A DNA stretch of 64,000 nucleotides from Methyloligella sp050110875 (GTDB lineage Bacteria > Pseudomonadota > Alphaproteobacteria > Rhizobiales > Methyloligellaceae), in assembly GCA_050110875.1 (NCBI GenBank), contig CP188828.1, positions 2,604,001 to 2,668,000 of the forward strand, read 5' to 3'. The position numbers were made by a program, and so were the translations under genes. Shown one piece after another: positions 55,475-63,498 of the stretch. The notes beneath the pieces were generated by a model, which made no database searches, was not told the DNA's origin, and worked only from the letters and a program-made list of their open reading frames with translations. Each line of letters begins with the position of its first letter. The stretch's first letter is position 1.

Positions 55475-55810
55475 TTCTCAGCTCCTTGAATCTAGGCATG
55501 GCGTCGGGACGCCCGGCTCTATGCGCGAGCCGGGACGTCAACGACTTGGGGGCCATGTCGCTGTGAAAATCGGATTGGCCTAGCTGTCTGAGGAGCCTTG
55601 CCATCCTTCTCGTTTCCTAATGTCGGCGTGCACGTTTTGCCGCGCTTGTTATTAAATCCGACTTTTAAAGTCTGGATTTATCTGTCTTGCAGATCAAGCG
55701 GGTGATCCAAAACGCCCGATAGCGTTTCTCTATCGGTCCGCTACTAGACAAACGTGCGCGGGCCTGGAAATGTTCGCCGAAATTTGAACAGCGAAGGAGG
55801 GCGAGAGACA
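55475..55810. other. Intergenic region between divergent fdh and carbonic anhydrase
   Basis: A 336-bp divergent promoter region. It contains the 26-bp imperfect palindrome at 55654-55679 and AT-rich DNA around it. No RNA gene or convincing short reading frame seen. Confidence 0.5.
55654..55679. promoter_or_regulatory. Imperfect palindrome between fdh and carbonic anhydrase genes
   Basis: Outer arms AAATCC and GGATTT and inner GACTTTTAAAGTC pair with one bulged base. It lies about 180 bp before fdh and 130 bp before the carbonic anhydrase start, and has no T-run, so it suits a shared regulator site. Confidence 0.45.
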
Positions 55811-56485
55811 GTGCCGCTACCAAAGGATCTGGTTGAGGGTCATCGCCGGTTTCGGCGGGATATCCATGCTTCGGAGCGCGGCCGGTATCGGCAGCTCGCG
55901 GAGCTCGGTCAGACGCCGACAGCCCTGGTGATCGGCTGCTGCGATGCGCGGGTCGACGTCTCCAAGATCTTCGATGCGGAGCCGGGCGAGTTGTTTATCT
56001 TGCGCAACGTGGCCAATCTCGTGCCGCCCTACGAGCCGGAGGGCTTCTATCACGGCACGTCGGCGGCTATCGAGTTCGCGGTGCTCGGGTTGAAGGTGCC
56101 CCATATCATCATCATCGGCCATTCCCGTTGCGGCGGTATCTCGGCGTTCCGGAAGATGCAGGACTCCCAAGGCAAGCCTGCCAAAGGGCCCAGCTTTCTG
56201 GGCGACGGGGACAGCTTCATCGCCCGCTGGATGACGCTGCTGGAAGGGGTGAAGATGGCGCAGTCGGACGTGGAGTCCTACGGGCCGGAGATGGCGCTCG
56301 AACTCGCCGGCGTGCGCTCTTCGCTCAAAAAGCTCCGGACCTTCCCTGCGCTGAAGCAGCGCGAGGAGCAGGGGCTTATCTCCCTGCACGGGCTGCATTT
56401 CGACATCGCCGAGGGCCGGCTGGTCGGGCTCGATCCCGAAACCGACCGCTTCGTGCCGGTCGTCGAGGACGAGAGCGTGGAGTAA
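55811..56485 (+). CDS. Beta-class carbonic anhydrase
   Basis: A 224-residue enzyme interconverting CO2 and bicarbonate. The zinc ligands and the Asp/Arg pair are in GCCDARVDVSKIF and GHSRCGGISAF; LFILRNVANLVPPYEPEG lies between. The GTG at 55811 with GGAGGG nine bases before it is preferred over an in-frame GTG at 55754. It is divergent from fdh; bicarbonate made from formate-derived CO2 could feed PEP carboxylase and acyl-CoA carboxylases of the serine and ethylmalonyl-CoA routes. Confidence 0.93.
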   Translation: MPLPKDLVEGHRRFRRDIHASERGRYRQLAELGQTPTALVIGCCDARVDVSKIFDAEPGELFILRNVANLVPPYEPEGFYHGTSAAIEFAVLGLKVPHIIIIGHSRCGGISAFRKMQDSQGKPAKGPSFLGDGDSFIARWMTLLEGVKMAQSDVESYGPEMALELAGVRSSLKKLRTFPALKQREEQGLISLHGLHFDIAEGRLVGLDPETDRFVPVVEDESVE

Positions 56486-56500
56486 AGCTCACGGCGTTTT

Positions 56501-56523
56501 CCCTCTCCCCTCGTGGGAGAGGG
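56501..56523. repeat. REP-like palindrome (CTCTCCC family)
   Basis: CCCTCTCCC and GGGAGAGGG pair around CTCGT. It is the same family as 4730, between convergent genes and 16 bp after the carbonic anhydrase stop, preceded by TTTT. Confidence 0.6.
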
Positions 56524-56555
56524 GTTACCGCCACGCGCGATTTCTTGCTGGCCCC

Positions 56556-57161
56556 TCAGGCCTCCTCCACATGCAGCAGGCCGGCGCTGAGCCAGAGGAC
56601 GATCGCGCAGACGAAGGCTATCGCGGCGAAAAGATAGGTCGCCGTGTCGGAGCCGATATTCGGGATCACATAGAGCGCCGTGCCGAGGGTGCCGACGATA
56701 TTGCCGAAGGTCGAAATGCCGTAGATCGTGCCCGCCGTGCTGCCGGTGGTGCCGATATCGTGGATCATCAGGCGGACGGCGATGGGCGAGAAGGTGCCCA
56801 GGCAAGTGATCGGCGCCAGGAGGAGCACGCAGGAGGCGACCATCACGCCGGTCACCTCGCTCTCGAAAGCGAGCATGATCTCCTCCAACAATAGATCGGA
56901 GGCGGCCGGAACCAGCAGCAGCCAGAGGGCCGCGAGCCCGGCGCTGATGGCGGCCAGGCGCAAGGTCGGGTACCGGTCGACCAGATAGCCGCCGATGAAA
57001 TAGCCGACGGTCATGGCGATCAGGACGACGGCGATGAGGGCGGCCCAGGTGTTGACCCCGGTGCCGAAATAGGGCGCCAGGTAGCGGCTGGCGATTATCT
57101 CGAATCCCATCAGCACCACGCCCAGAACGAAGGCGCACAGATAGACCATTAGGCGGGCCAA
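56556..57161 (-). CDS. Membrane half of a split spermidine-synthase-like system
   Basis: A 201-residue protein with about six membrane helices. It starts LCAFVLGVVLMGFEIIASRYLAP and contains GYFIGGYLVDRYPTLRL, LLLAPITCLGTFSPIAVRL and the glycine-rich AGTIYGISTFGNIVGTLGTA. This is the N-terminal membrane module of fused spermidine-synthase-like proteins, here encoded alone. The catalytic-type half is the next gene upstream (57223), 61 bp apart on the same strand. Function unknown. Confidence 0.8.
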   Translation of the reverse strand: MARLMVYLCAFVLGVVLMGFEIIASRYLAPYFGTGVNTWAALIAVVLIAMTVGYFIGGYLVDRYPTLRLAAISAGLAALWLLLVPAASDLLLEEIMLAFESEVTGVMVASCVLLLAPITCLGTFSPIAVRLMIHDIGTTGSTAGTIYGISTFGNIVGTLGTALYVIPNIGSDTATYLFAAIAFVCAIVLWLSAGLLHVEEA

Positions 57162-57222
57162 AACTCACCTCCTTGCATAACTCACCTTCTTGAATGTCGC
57201 GGATCGGGTCGCTTTTCGAATG

Positions 57223-58125
57223 TCAGCCGGGATGGCGATCGGTGGCGTGCAGGGCTTCGACGGGCGCGAAATCGTCGGTGAGGACCTGGCCGTCGAATTC
57301 GGTCAGGATCTGACGGTCCTTCAGAAGCTCAGCCGGGGGGTAGCGCGGATCGGCGTCGCGCTCGATCTCGGCGGCGCGCTTCGCCAGCTCTTCCTCGGTT
57401 TTCCGGGGGCCGTCATAGGCGATGATGATGTAGTTGGTCGCCGCCTTGTAGGCCTCCACATTATCGTAGACGCTGCCGATGGTGGCGACGGCGGCATCGT
57501 AGAGCTGAGTGGTGGATTCCAGATTCTGGACCAGGACGCCGCCCGGATTGAGATGTCGTTTGGTCAGCTCGAAGAATTCCTTGGTCATCAGATGGAAGGG
57601 GATCGAGGGACCTTGATAGGCATCGATGAAGATCGTGTCGTACTTCTCCTTGGCGCGCAGCAGGAAGATGCGCCCGTCCCGGGTGGCGACCTTCAGCTTC
57701 GGCCCGGGTTTCAGGAAGAAGTATTTCTTCGCCATCTCCGCGACGACCGGATCGAGCTCGACGGCCTGGATGTTCAAATCCGGATAGGTCTTATGCAGAT
57801 AGGAGACGACGGTGCCGCCGCCGAGGCCGATCTCCAGCAGGCTGTCGGTCCGGTCCCGATAGGCCATCGCCACGGTCATGTAGCGGGCATAGGCGGACGG
57901 CAGCTCCAGCGGATCGTCGGGATTGGCCTTCGATTCCACGAAAAGGCGATCGTTCATGCCGAAGGACAGGCTGATATAGCGCCCGTGGCTGTGAACGAAG
58001 ATCGAGGTGTATTTGGACTCGCGACGCTCGATCAGTTCCGGATCGTCGGCGGCCTGCAAGGCCGTGGGAAGCGTCGTCAACAAGACAGCGGCGGCGGCGA
58101 GAAGCCTGCCCGTCACCTTCGGCAT
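57223..58125 (-). CDS. Secreted spermidine-synthase-like methyltransferase-fold protein
   Basis: A 300-residue protein. MPKVTGRLLAAAAVLLTTLP followed by TALQAADDP looks like a signal peptide. The Rossmann part has LLEIGLGGGTVVSYLHKTYP, AVELDPVVAEMAKKYF and FIDAYQGPSIPFHLMTKEFF. In true aminopropyltransferases the last motif is DSTDPVGP; here the second Asp is Gln, so spermidine synthesis is doubtful. The start at 58125 has GGGAGA at good spacing. A SAM-fold protein with an export signal is unexpected, because SAM is cytoplasmic. Confidence 0.78.
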   Translation of the reverse strand: MPKVTGRLLAAAAVLLTTLPTALQAADDPELIERRESKYTSIFVHSHGRYISLSFGMNDRLFVESKANPDDPLELPSAYARYMTVAMAYRDRTDSLLEIGLGGGTVVSYLHKTYPDLNIQAVELDPVVAEMAKKYFFLKPGPKLKVATRDGRIFLLRAKEKYDTIFIDAYQGPSIPFHLMTKEFFELTKRHLNPGGVLVQNLESTTQLYDAAVATIGSVYDNVEAYKAATNYIIIAYDGPRKTEEELAKRAAEIERDADPRYPPAELLKDRQILTEFDGQVLTDDFAPVEALHATDRHPG

Positions 58126-58209
58126 ATCCATTCTCCCTAGGGACCGTGTTGAATTTTTCGCCATTCCTACACGACCCCTGAGGCGTATGTCGTTGGAAAG
58201 TGATCTAAA

Positions 58210-59235
58210 TTACGCTGCCTTATTTAGCAATTTTCGGTTTATGACCGTCTCGGCGATCTGGACGGTATTGAGGGCGGCGCCCTTCCGCAGATTGTCGGAG
58301 ACCACCCAGATATTCAGCCCGTTTTCGATGGTGGAATCCTCGCGGATGCGGCTGATATAGGTCGCGAACTCGCCGACGGATTCGACCGGTGTGATGTAGC
58401 CGCCGTCCTCGCGCTTATCGACCACCAGGCATCCCGGGGCCTCGCGCAAGGCTTCTCTGGCCTCTTCCGCGGTGATCGGCTTCTCGAATTCCAGATTGAC
58501 CGCCTCGGAATGGCCGACGAAGACGGGCACCCGCACGGCGGTGGCGGTGAGCTTGATGGATTTGTCGAGGATCTTCTTGGTTTCCGCTGTCAGCTTCCAT
58601 TCTTCCTTGGTCGAGCCGTCCTCCATGAAGACGTCGATATGGGGAATGACGTTGAAGGCGATCTGCTTGGTGAACTGGTGCGGCTCCGGCGGATCGGTGA
58701 CGAAGATGCCGCGGGTCTGGGTCCAGAGCTCGTCCATGGCGTCCTTGCCGGCGCCGGAGACCGACTGATAGGTGGCGACCACGGCGCGCTTGATCTTGGC
58801 CAGGTCGTGCAGAGGCTTCAGGGCGACGACGAGCTGCGCGGTGGAGCAGTTCGGATTGGCGATGATGTTCTTCTTGGTGAAGCCCGCGATGGCGTCGGCA
58901 TTCACCTCCGGCACGATCAACGGCACGTCCGGGTCCATGCGCCAGCAGGAGGAGTTGTCGATGGCCAGGCAGCCGGCGGCCCCGATCTTGGGCGCCCATT
59001 CCTTGGCCACGCCGGATCCGGCGGAGAGCAGGGCGAAATCAACGCCGGAGAAGTCGAAGGTCTCGAGGTCCTGGCATTTCAGGCGTTTGTCGCCGAAGGA
59101 CACCTCGACGCCGACGGAGCGGCGTGACGCAAGGGCGTAAACCTCGTCGGCGGGAAATTCCCGCTCGGCCAGAATATTCAGCATCTCGCGCCCGACATTG
59201 CCGGTCGCGCCGACCACGGCAACCTTGTAACCCAT
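58210..59235 (-). CDS. asd: Aspartate-semialdehyde dehydrogenase
   Basis: A 341-residue enzyme of lysine, threonine and methionine synthesis that reduces aspartyl phosphate. It has the NADP fold VAVVGATGNVGREMLNIL, the catalytic cysteine in IIANPNCSTAQLVVAL, ATYQSVSGAGKDAMDEL and the catalytic His in VFVGHSEAVNLEF. Start has AAGAGGAG. Length is normal. leuB about 4 kb away on the same strand is a common neighbour. Confidence 0.97.
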   Translation of the reverse strand: MGYKVAVVGATGNVGREMLNILAEREFPADEVYALASRRSVGVEVSFGDKRLKCQDLETFDFSGVDFALLSAGSGVAKEWAPKIGAAGCLAIDNSSCWRMDPDVPLIVPEVNADAIAGFTKKNIIANPNCSTAQLVVALKPLHDLAKIKRAVVATYQSVSGAGKDAMDELWTQTRGIFVTDPPEPHQFTKQIAFNVIPHIDVFMEDGSTKEEWKLTAETKKILDKSIKLTATAVRVPVFVGHSEAVNLEFEKPITAEEAREALREAPGCLVVDKREDGGYITPVESVGEFATYISRIREDSTIENGLNIWVVSDNLRKGAALNTVQIAETVINRKLLNKAA

Positions 59236-59407
59236 GTAAACTCCTCTTTCCGGCGGCGCTTGAAGCCTGCCGCCTCTTCGCCGATGTATGGGAGGCCGGG
59301 CCGAATGTAAAGCTGAGGCCGGGCTTTGCCATCAGGATGGCCCCGTGCGCGACGGCGAACTGTCCGGTGTTTCGGCCGCTCGGACGCAAGGAGGAGGATT
59401 TCCAGCC

Positions 59408-60772
59408 ATGACATCGAGGAGTGGGGTCGCCCGAGCGGCCATGATCTGTCTGACGGCGCTCACCCTATCGGCTTGCGGCGATACCGCCGATGTCCCGGAG
59501 GAGGAGACCCGCGGGCCCAATCCGACCCTGCCGGAGCCGACCACGTCGTTCGTTCCGACCGTCAATGTGGCGAAGGCGGTCGGCTGGCCGGACGACGAGA
59601 TGCCGATTCCGGGCGAGGCGCTCTCGGTCACCGCCTTCGCGAAGGACCTCGATCACCCGCGCTGGCTCTATGTGCTGCCCAACGGCGATGTTCTGGCGGC
59701 GGAGAGCAATGCGCCCAGGCAGCCTGAGGACGACGGTGGAAGCGGTCCGATCGATCGGATTCGCTCCATGATCGTGGAGCTTGTGAAAGGGCGCGCCGGC
59801 GCGGGCGTGGTCAGTCCCGACAAGATCATGCTGCTGCGGGACAGCGATGGCGACGGAGTTGCCGAGACGAAGAAGGTCTTCCTGAAGGATCTGCATTCCC
59901 CCTTCGGCATGGCGCTGGTGGGCGATCGGTTCTACGTCGCCAATGCCGATGCGGTGATGCGCTTCCCCTATAAGGGCGGCGAGACCGAGATCACGGCGAA
60001 GGGCGAGAAGCTCGCCGATCTGCCCGGCGGTCCGATCAACCACCATTGGACCAAGAGCATGGTGGCGGGGCCGGACGGGAAATATCTTTATGTGGGCGTG
60101 GGCTCCAACAGCAACGTTGCCGAGAACGGCATGGAGGCTGAGGAAGACCGCGCGGCGATCCTGCAGATCGAGATCGAGACGGGGGAGTCCCGCGTCTACG
60201 CGTCAGGCTTGCGGAACCCGGTCGGCATGGATTGGAAGCCGGATAGCGAGCAGCTCTGGGTGGTCGTGAACGAGCGGGACGAGCTCGGCAGCGATCTGGT
60301 GCCCGATTATCTCACCTCGGTGCAGGAGGGCGGCTTCTACGGCTGGCCCTACAGCTATTGGGGCGAGCATGTGGATCAGAGGGTCAGCCCGCAGAAGCCG
60401 GCGCTGGTGAAAGAGGCGATCGTGCCCGATTACGCCCTCGGCAATCACGTGGCTGCCTTGGGGCTCGCCTTCTCCCGCGGCGATCTTCTGCCGGAGCGCT
60501 ATCGGGAGGGGGCCTTCGTGGGCGAGCACGGCTCTTGGAACCGCAAGCCGCGCTCCGGCTACAAGGTGGTGTTCGTGCCGTTCGAGGACGGCGAGCCGCA
60601 AGGCCAGCCCGCCGATATTCTCACGGGCTTCCTGAACGAGGCCGGAGAAGCGCGCGGCCGGCCTGCCGGGGTCCTCCTAGACAAGGAAGGCGCGCTTCTG
60701 GTCGCCGACGATGTCGGCAATACGATCTGGCGGGTGACGCCGAAGACGGAGAAGACGGCGGTCCTGGAATAG
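59408..60772 (+). CDS. Beta-propeller lipoprotein, sorbosone/glucose dehydrogenase-like
   Basis: A 454-residue protein with a lipoprotein signal; lipobox LSAC puts the acylated Cys at residue 23. The rest is a six-bladed propeller of the GSDH type: LHSPFGMALVGDRFYVAN, ASGLRNPVGMDW, GGFYGWPYSYWG and GEHGSWNRKPRSGYKVVFVP. Soluble PQQ glucose dehydrogenase uses a matching His, Arg-Asn and Lys/Arg set, so PQQ binding is plausible but unproven. The start has GGAGGAGG. Its presence about 7 kb from the pqqA array may be coincidental. Confidence 0.85.
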   Translation: MTSRSGVARAAMICLTALTLSACGDTADVPEEETRGPNPTLPEPTTSFVPTVNVAKAVGWPDDEMPIPGEALSVTAFAKDLDHPRWLYVLPNGDVLAAESNAPRQPEDDGGSGPIDRIRSMIVELVKGRAGAGVVSPDKIMLLRDSDGDGVAETKKVFLKDLHSPFGMALVGDRFYVANADAVMRFPYKGGETEITAKGEKLADLPGGPINHHWTKSMVAGPDGKYLYVGVGSNSNVAENGMEAEEDRAAILQIEIETGESRVYASGLRNPVGMDWKPDSEQLWVVVNERDELGSDLVPDYLTSVQEGGFYGWPYSYWGEHVDQRVSPQKPALVKEAIVPDYALGNHVAALGLAFSRGDLLPERYREGAFVGEHGSWNRKPRSGYKVVFVPFEDGEPQGQPADILTGFLNEAGEARGRPAGVLLDKEGALLVADDVGNTIWRVTPKTEKTAVLE

Positions 60773-60799
60773 GGCCGCCATCCGGTTTCCGTCCGGTTC

Positions 60800-61192
60800 C
60801 TAGCTGCGCCGGCCGATCAGATGATCGAGGGCCAAGGCGCCCGGGCCAGAGCCGACGAGGACCAGGAAGCCGCCGGCGATCGAGATGTCCTTGAGGAACG
60901 GTATGACCTCTTTCGCATCGGTCGGCGTGTGGAAGATGCTGGCCGCCAGAATGCAGAAGCCGGCCAGCAAAAAGGCCCAGAATCGGGTGAAGAGGCCGAT
61001 CAGAACGGCGAGGCCGCCGATCAGCTCCACGATGATGACCAGGGGCGCGAGAATGTCCGGGATCCCCTTGGACGTCATAGCCCCTTGTAGCCCTTCATAA
61101 CCGGCGATTTTGCCCCAGCCGGCCTGAATGAAAAGCAAGGCGAGCATGATCCGCCCGGCCGTGCGAAACCATGGCGATAGATGATCGGCCAT
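60800..61192 (-). CDS. DoxX family membrane protein
   Basis: A 130-residue protein with four membrane helices. It begins WFRTAGRIMLALLFIQAGWGKI, the DoxX opening, and contains LAPLVIIVELIGGLAVLIGL and the C-terminal AGGFLVLVGSGPGALALD. DoxX-like proteins are found in redox contexts but the activity of this one is unknown. Convergent with the propeller gene. Confidence 0.88.
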   Translation of the reverse strand: MADHLSPWFRTAGRIMLALLFIQAGWGKIAGYEGLQGAMTSKGIPDILAPLVIIVELIGGLAVLIGLFTRFWAFLLAGFCILAASIFHTPTDAKEVIPFLKDISIAGGFLVLVGSGPGALALDHLIGRRS

Positions 61193-61377
61193 AAAAATCC
61201 TCCCTCCAATATCTCTCTTCCTCGGCTCGAGACGAGACGCCGCAATGACGCCTCAGAGAGAAGCGTACTCTACCGCCTATCGATAACGCTGTTTAGAAGT
61301 TGTGCGCTCAGCCCTTGCAAAGCTTGTGGGAAGCTGCGATGGAGGCGGCCGACAACGGGCAGAGAGGGATCAGAATT

Positions 61378-61740
61378 ATGTCTGACCGTCACGCAAGTTA
61401 CGACGATTTCTGGCAGCATTATCTGAGAGATCACGGACGTCCCGGAACCCGGGCGCTGCATTTCTTCGGAACCACCCTGGCGGTGGTCTGCCTGGCCGCC
61501 GCGGCAATCACGCTTCGCCCCGGCTTGCTGATCTTGGCGCTGGTGTTCGGCTATGGCTTCGCCTGGTTCGGGCATTTCGCGGTCGAGAAGAACAAGCCCA
61601 CCATGTTCGGGCATCCGTTCTGGTCGCTCGCTTCCGATTTCCGCATGACCGGGCTTTGGTACACGGGACGGCTCGGCGAGGAGCTGTCGCGCGCCGGCGT
61701 GGCGGCAGGCGAAGTGCGGGAAAGCGAAGAGCAGGCGTAA
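61378..61740 (+). CDS. Mpo1-like (DUF962) membrane protein
   Basis: A 120-residue protein. Motifs ALHFFGTTLAVVCL, GYGFAWFGHFAVEKNKPTMF and HPFWSLASDFRM are typical of DUF962. The yeast relative Mpo1 is a dioxygenase acting on 2-hydroxy fatty acids, and its His residues match those seen here. The ATG at 61378 (MSDRHASYDDFW) is the family start. Confidence 0.85.
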   Translation: MSDRHASYDDFWQHYLRDHGRPGTRALHFFGTTLAVVCLAAAAITLRPGLLILALVFGYGFAWFGHFAVEKNKPTMFGHPFWSLASDFRMTGLWYTGRLGEELSRAGVAAGEVRESEEQA

Positions 61741-61782
61741 GCCTCGCGGCGCTTTGCCGGCGACTTTTGGACTTATGCAGAT

Positions 61783-62535
61783 CTAGTCGAGTGCCGCCCG
61801 GCGCTCTACCGGCTCGTCCCCGTCCTCGGGGTCTTCGGCCGGACCGTCCCGACCGGTATCCGGCGCAATGTCAGGCTTCACGCCGACCTCGGTGCATTTC
61901 TTGGTGGTGAACTGATTGACCAGCTTCACCACCTCCGATCCCAAGATATTGGTCTGGTTATCCAGGCCGGTCCCCGAATAGATCAGCGGATAGATGGCGA
62001 GCGGCGCATCCGCATCGCCCCAATTCAGGCGGGCCTCGATGGCTTCGCCGTGCTCGAAGGTCACCTCTGGCGCCAGATTCACGACGACCTTGTAAGGGTC
62101 TTCCTCGCCTTTCCGGTCGAGACGACAGGTGACGGTCTGTTCGGAGAGCGCGACCGTGTGATCGGGCTTGGTCATGGCGTCGCGGAGCTCCTTGCGCTTC
62201 ACCCTGAGCTTGGACTGGCAGACCGCCTTTCCCCAAGACCAGGTGATGCGGTCGTCCACCATGTCCTCGATATCCGCCTCGCGCCAGGTCTTGACGATAT
62301 CGCAGGCGATGGTGCCTTCGGCCGGCACCTCGCCGGCGAGCGCCTTGCAAATCTCGACCTTGCAAGCGCGGCGGGAGGCTTTCTGCGCCTTCTCTTCCGG
62401 GGTGAGGACCCGCTTCTTCTTAGGGGCCGCCTTGTCGCTCGTGTCCGCCGCCGTCTCAGCCATGGCCAACGCGGCGGTTCCAAGGCTTCCCGCGAGAAGC
62501 AGGGCAGACATCAGATAGGCCGGTGCAGATCGCAA
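61783..62535 (-). CDS. Secreted hypothetical protein with acidic tail
   Basis: A 250-residue protein not recognised. It has a signal peptide (MSALLLAGSLGTAALAMA), a Lys/Arg-rich stretch, six cysteines (two in RACKVEICKAL, then IACDIV, AVCQSKL, VTCRLD, KKCTEVG) and an Asp/Glu-rich tail. A later start at 62511 is possible. The even number of cysteines suggests periplasmic disulphides. Divergent from the next gene. Confidence 0.7.
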   Translation of the reverse strand: MRSAPAYLMSALLLAGSLGTAALAMAETAADTSDKAAPKKKRVLTPEEKAQKASRRACKVEICKALAGEVPAEGTIACDIVKTWREADIEDMVDDRITWSWGKAVCQSKLRVKRKELRDAMTKPDHTVALSEQTVTCRLDRKGEEDPYKVVVNLAPEVTFEHGEAIEARLNWGDADAPLAIYPLIYSGTGLDNQTNILGSEVVKLVNQFTTKKCTEVGVKPDIAPDTGRDGPAEDPEDGDEPVERRAALD

Positions 62536-62727
62536 GACAGTCCATCCCTTTCCAGTGAAGCCGTCGCATCAAAAGTATGAGCGGCAAGGAGACCGTCGTC
62601 CAGACGGGCGTTGGATGCGACGAAGGGCAAGTGGACCCTGTGTGCGCCCATTGATAATTTGAACACAGTACGGACAAAGCCGATGGGCCGCAGGGACTGG
62701 CCCATCGTCTGGGGGAAGGCGGGGACA

Positions 62728-63498
62728 ATGGACAATCGGGGTATTGCGATGGCGTGGATTCGCGCGTCGCTGCTTTTGTCGTTTGCAATCGCAATTTTGG
62801 CGCTGAGCAGCGCGCCCGCGGCTGCGCAATACTACGTTCGCTCGCCGGAGGTGGAGAAGGGAGAGTTGAAGCTCGAGGAGCACGGGGCGATCTTTTCCGG
62901 CCCCGGCGAAGAGGAGCGGCGGCGGCACTCCCACGAGGTAGAAGCGCTATACGGCTTCACGGACCGTTTCGAGGGCATCGTCGAAGGGTTCTTCGTCCAA
63001 GATATCGGAGAAGATTTCGAGTTCGACGAGGTCGAGATCGGCGGTCAGTACGAGCTGATCGAGCGCCACGGCGACGGGCTGGGCCTTGCCTTCCGCGGCA
63101 TCTACGAGATCGCGCTTCAGGACGGGGAGCCGGACGAGATCCTGTTCGGCCCGCTAGCGAAATACGTGTCTGGTCCCAACTCGGCGACCATCAATACGTT
63201 TTTCATCGGTCAGTTGGGAAGCGAACGGGAAATCGACAGTCTCAAGATGAAGGTCTATTGGCGATTGAAGCACGAATTCGGGGAGACCTTCGGCCTCGGG
63301 GTCGAAGGCTATAGCGAGGTCGAGGATATCTCCCATGCCGGGGCCTTCGATGACCAGAAGCACAGGGTCGGGCCGGTGGCATATTTCGAGTGCGACGAGC
63401 TGGGACCGGACCTGGAACTGGCAGCCGGCACGCTGTTCGGGGTTTCCGATGCCACCTCAGACGTGACCTTCAAATTCGACGTCGAGCTTGAATTCTAG
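62728..63498 (+). CDS. Predicted outer-membrane beta-barrel protein
   Basis: A 256-residue protein with a signal peptide ending SSAPAAAQ. The mature part starts YYVRSPEVEKGELKLEEHG and shows alternating strands (GIVEGFFVQDIGEDFEFDEV, LGLAFRGIYEIAL, LKMKVYWRLKHEF, FGLGVEGYSEV). It ends with VTFKFDVELEF, whose terminal Phe fits outer-membrane barrel sorting. Starts at 62728 or 62749 are both possible. Its stop overlaps the leuB stop. Confidence 0.7.
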   Translation: MDNRGIAMAWIRASLLLSFAIAILALSSAPAAAQYYVRSPEVEKGELKLEEHGAIFSGPGEEERRRHSHEVEALYGFTDRFEGIVEGFFVQDIGEDFEFDEVEIGGQYELIERHGDGLGLAFRGIYEIALQDGEPDEILFGPLAKYVSGPNSATINTFFIGQLGSEREIDSLKMKVYWRLKHEFGETFGLGVEGYSEVEDISHAGAFDDQKHRVGPVAYFECDELGPDLELAAGTLFGVSDATSDVTFKFDVELEF

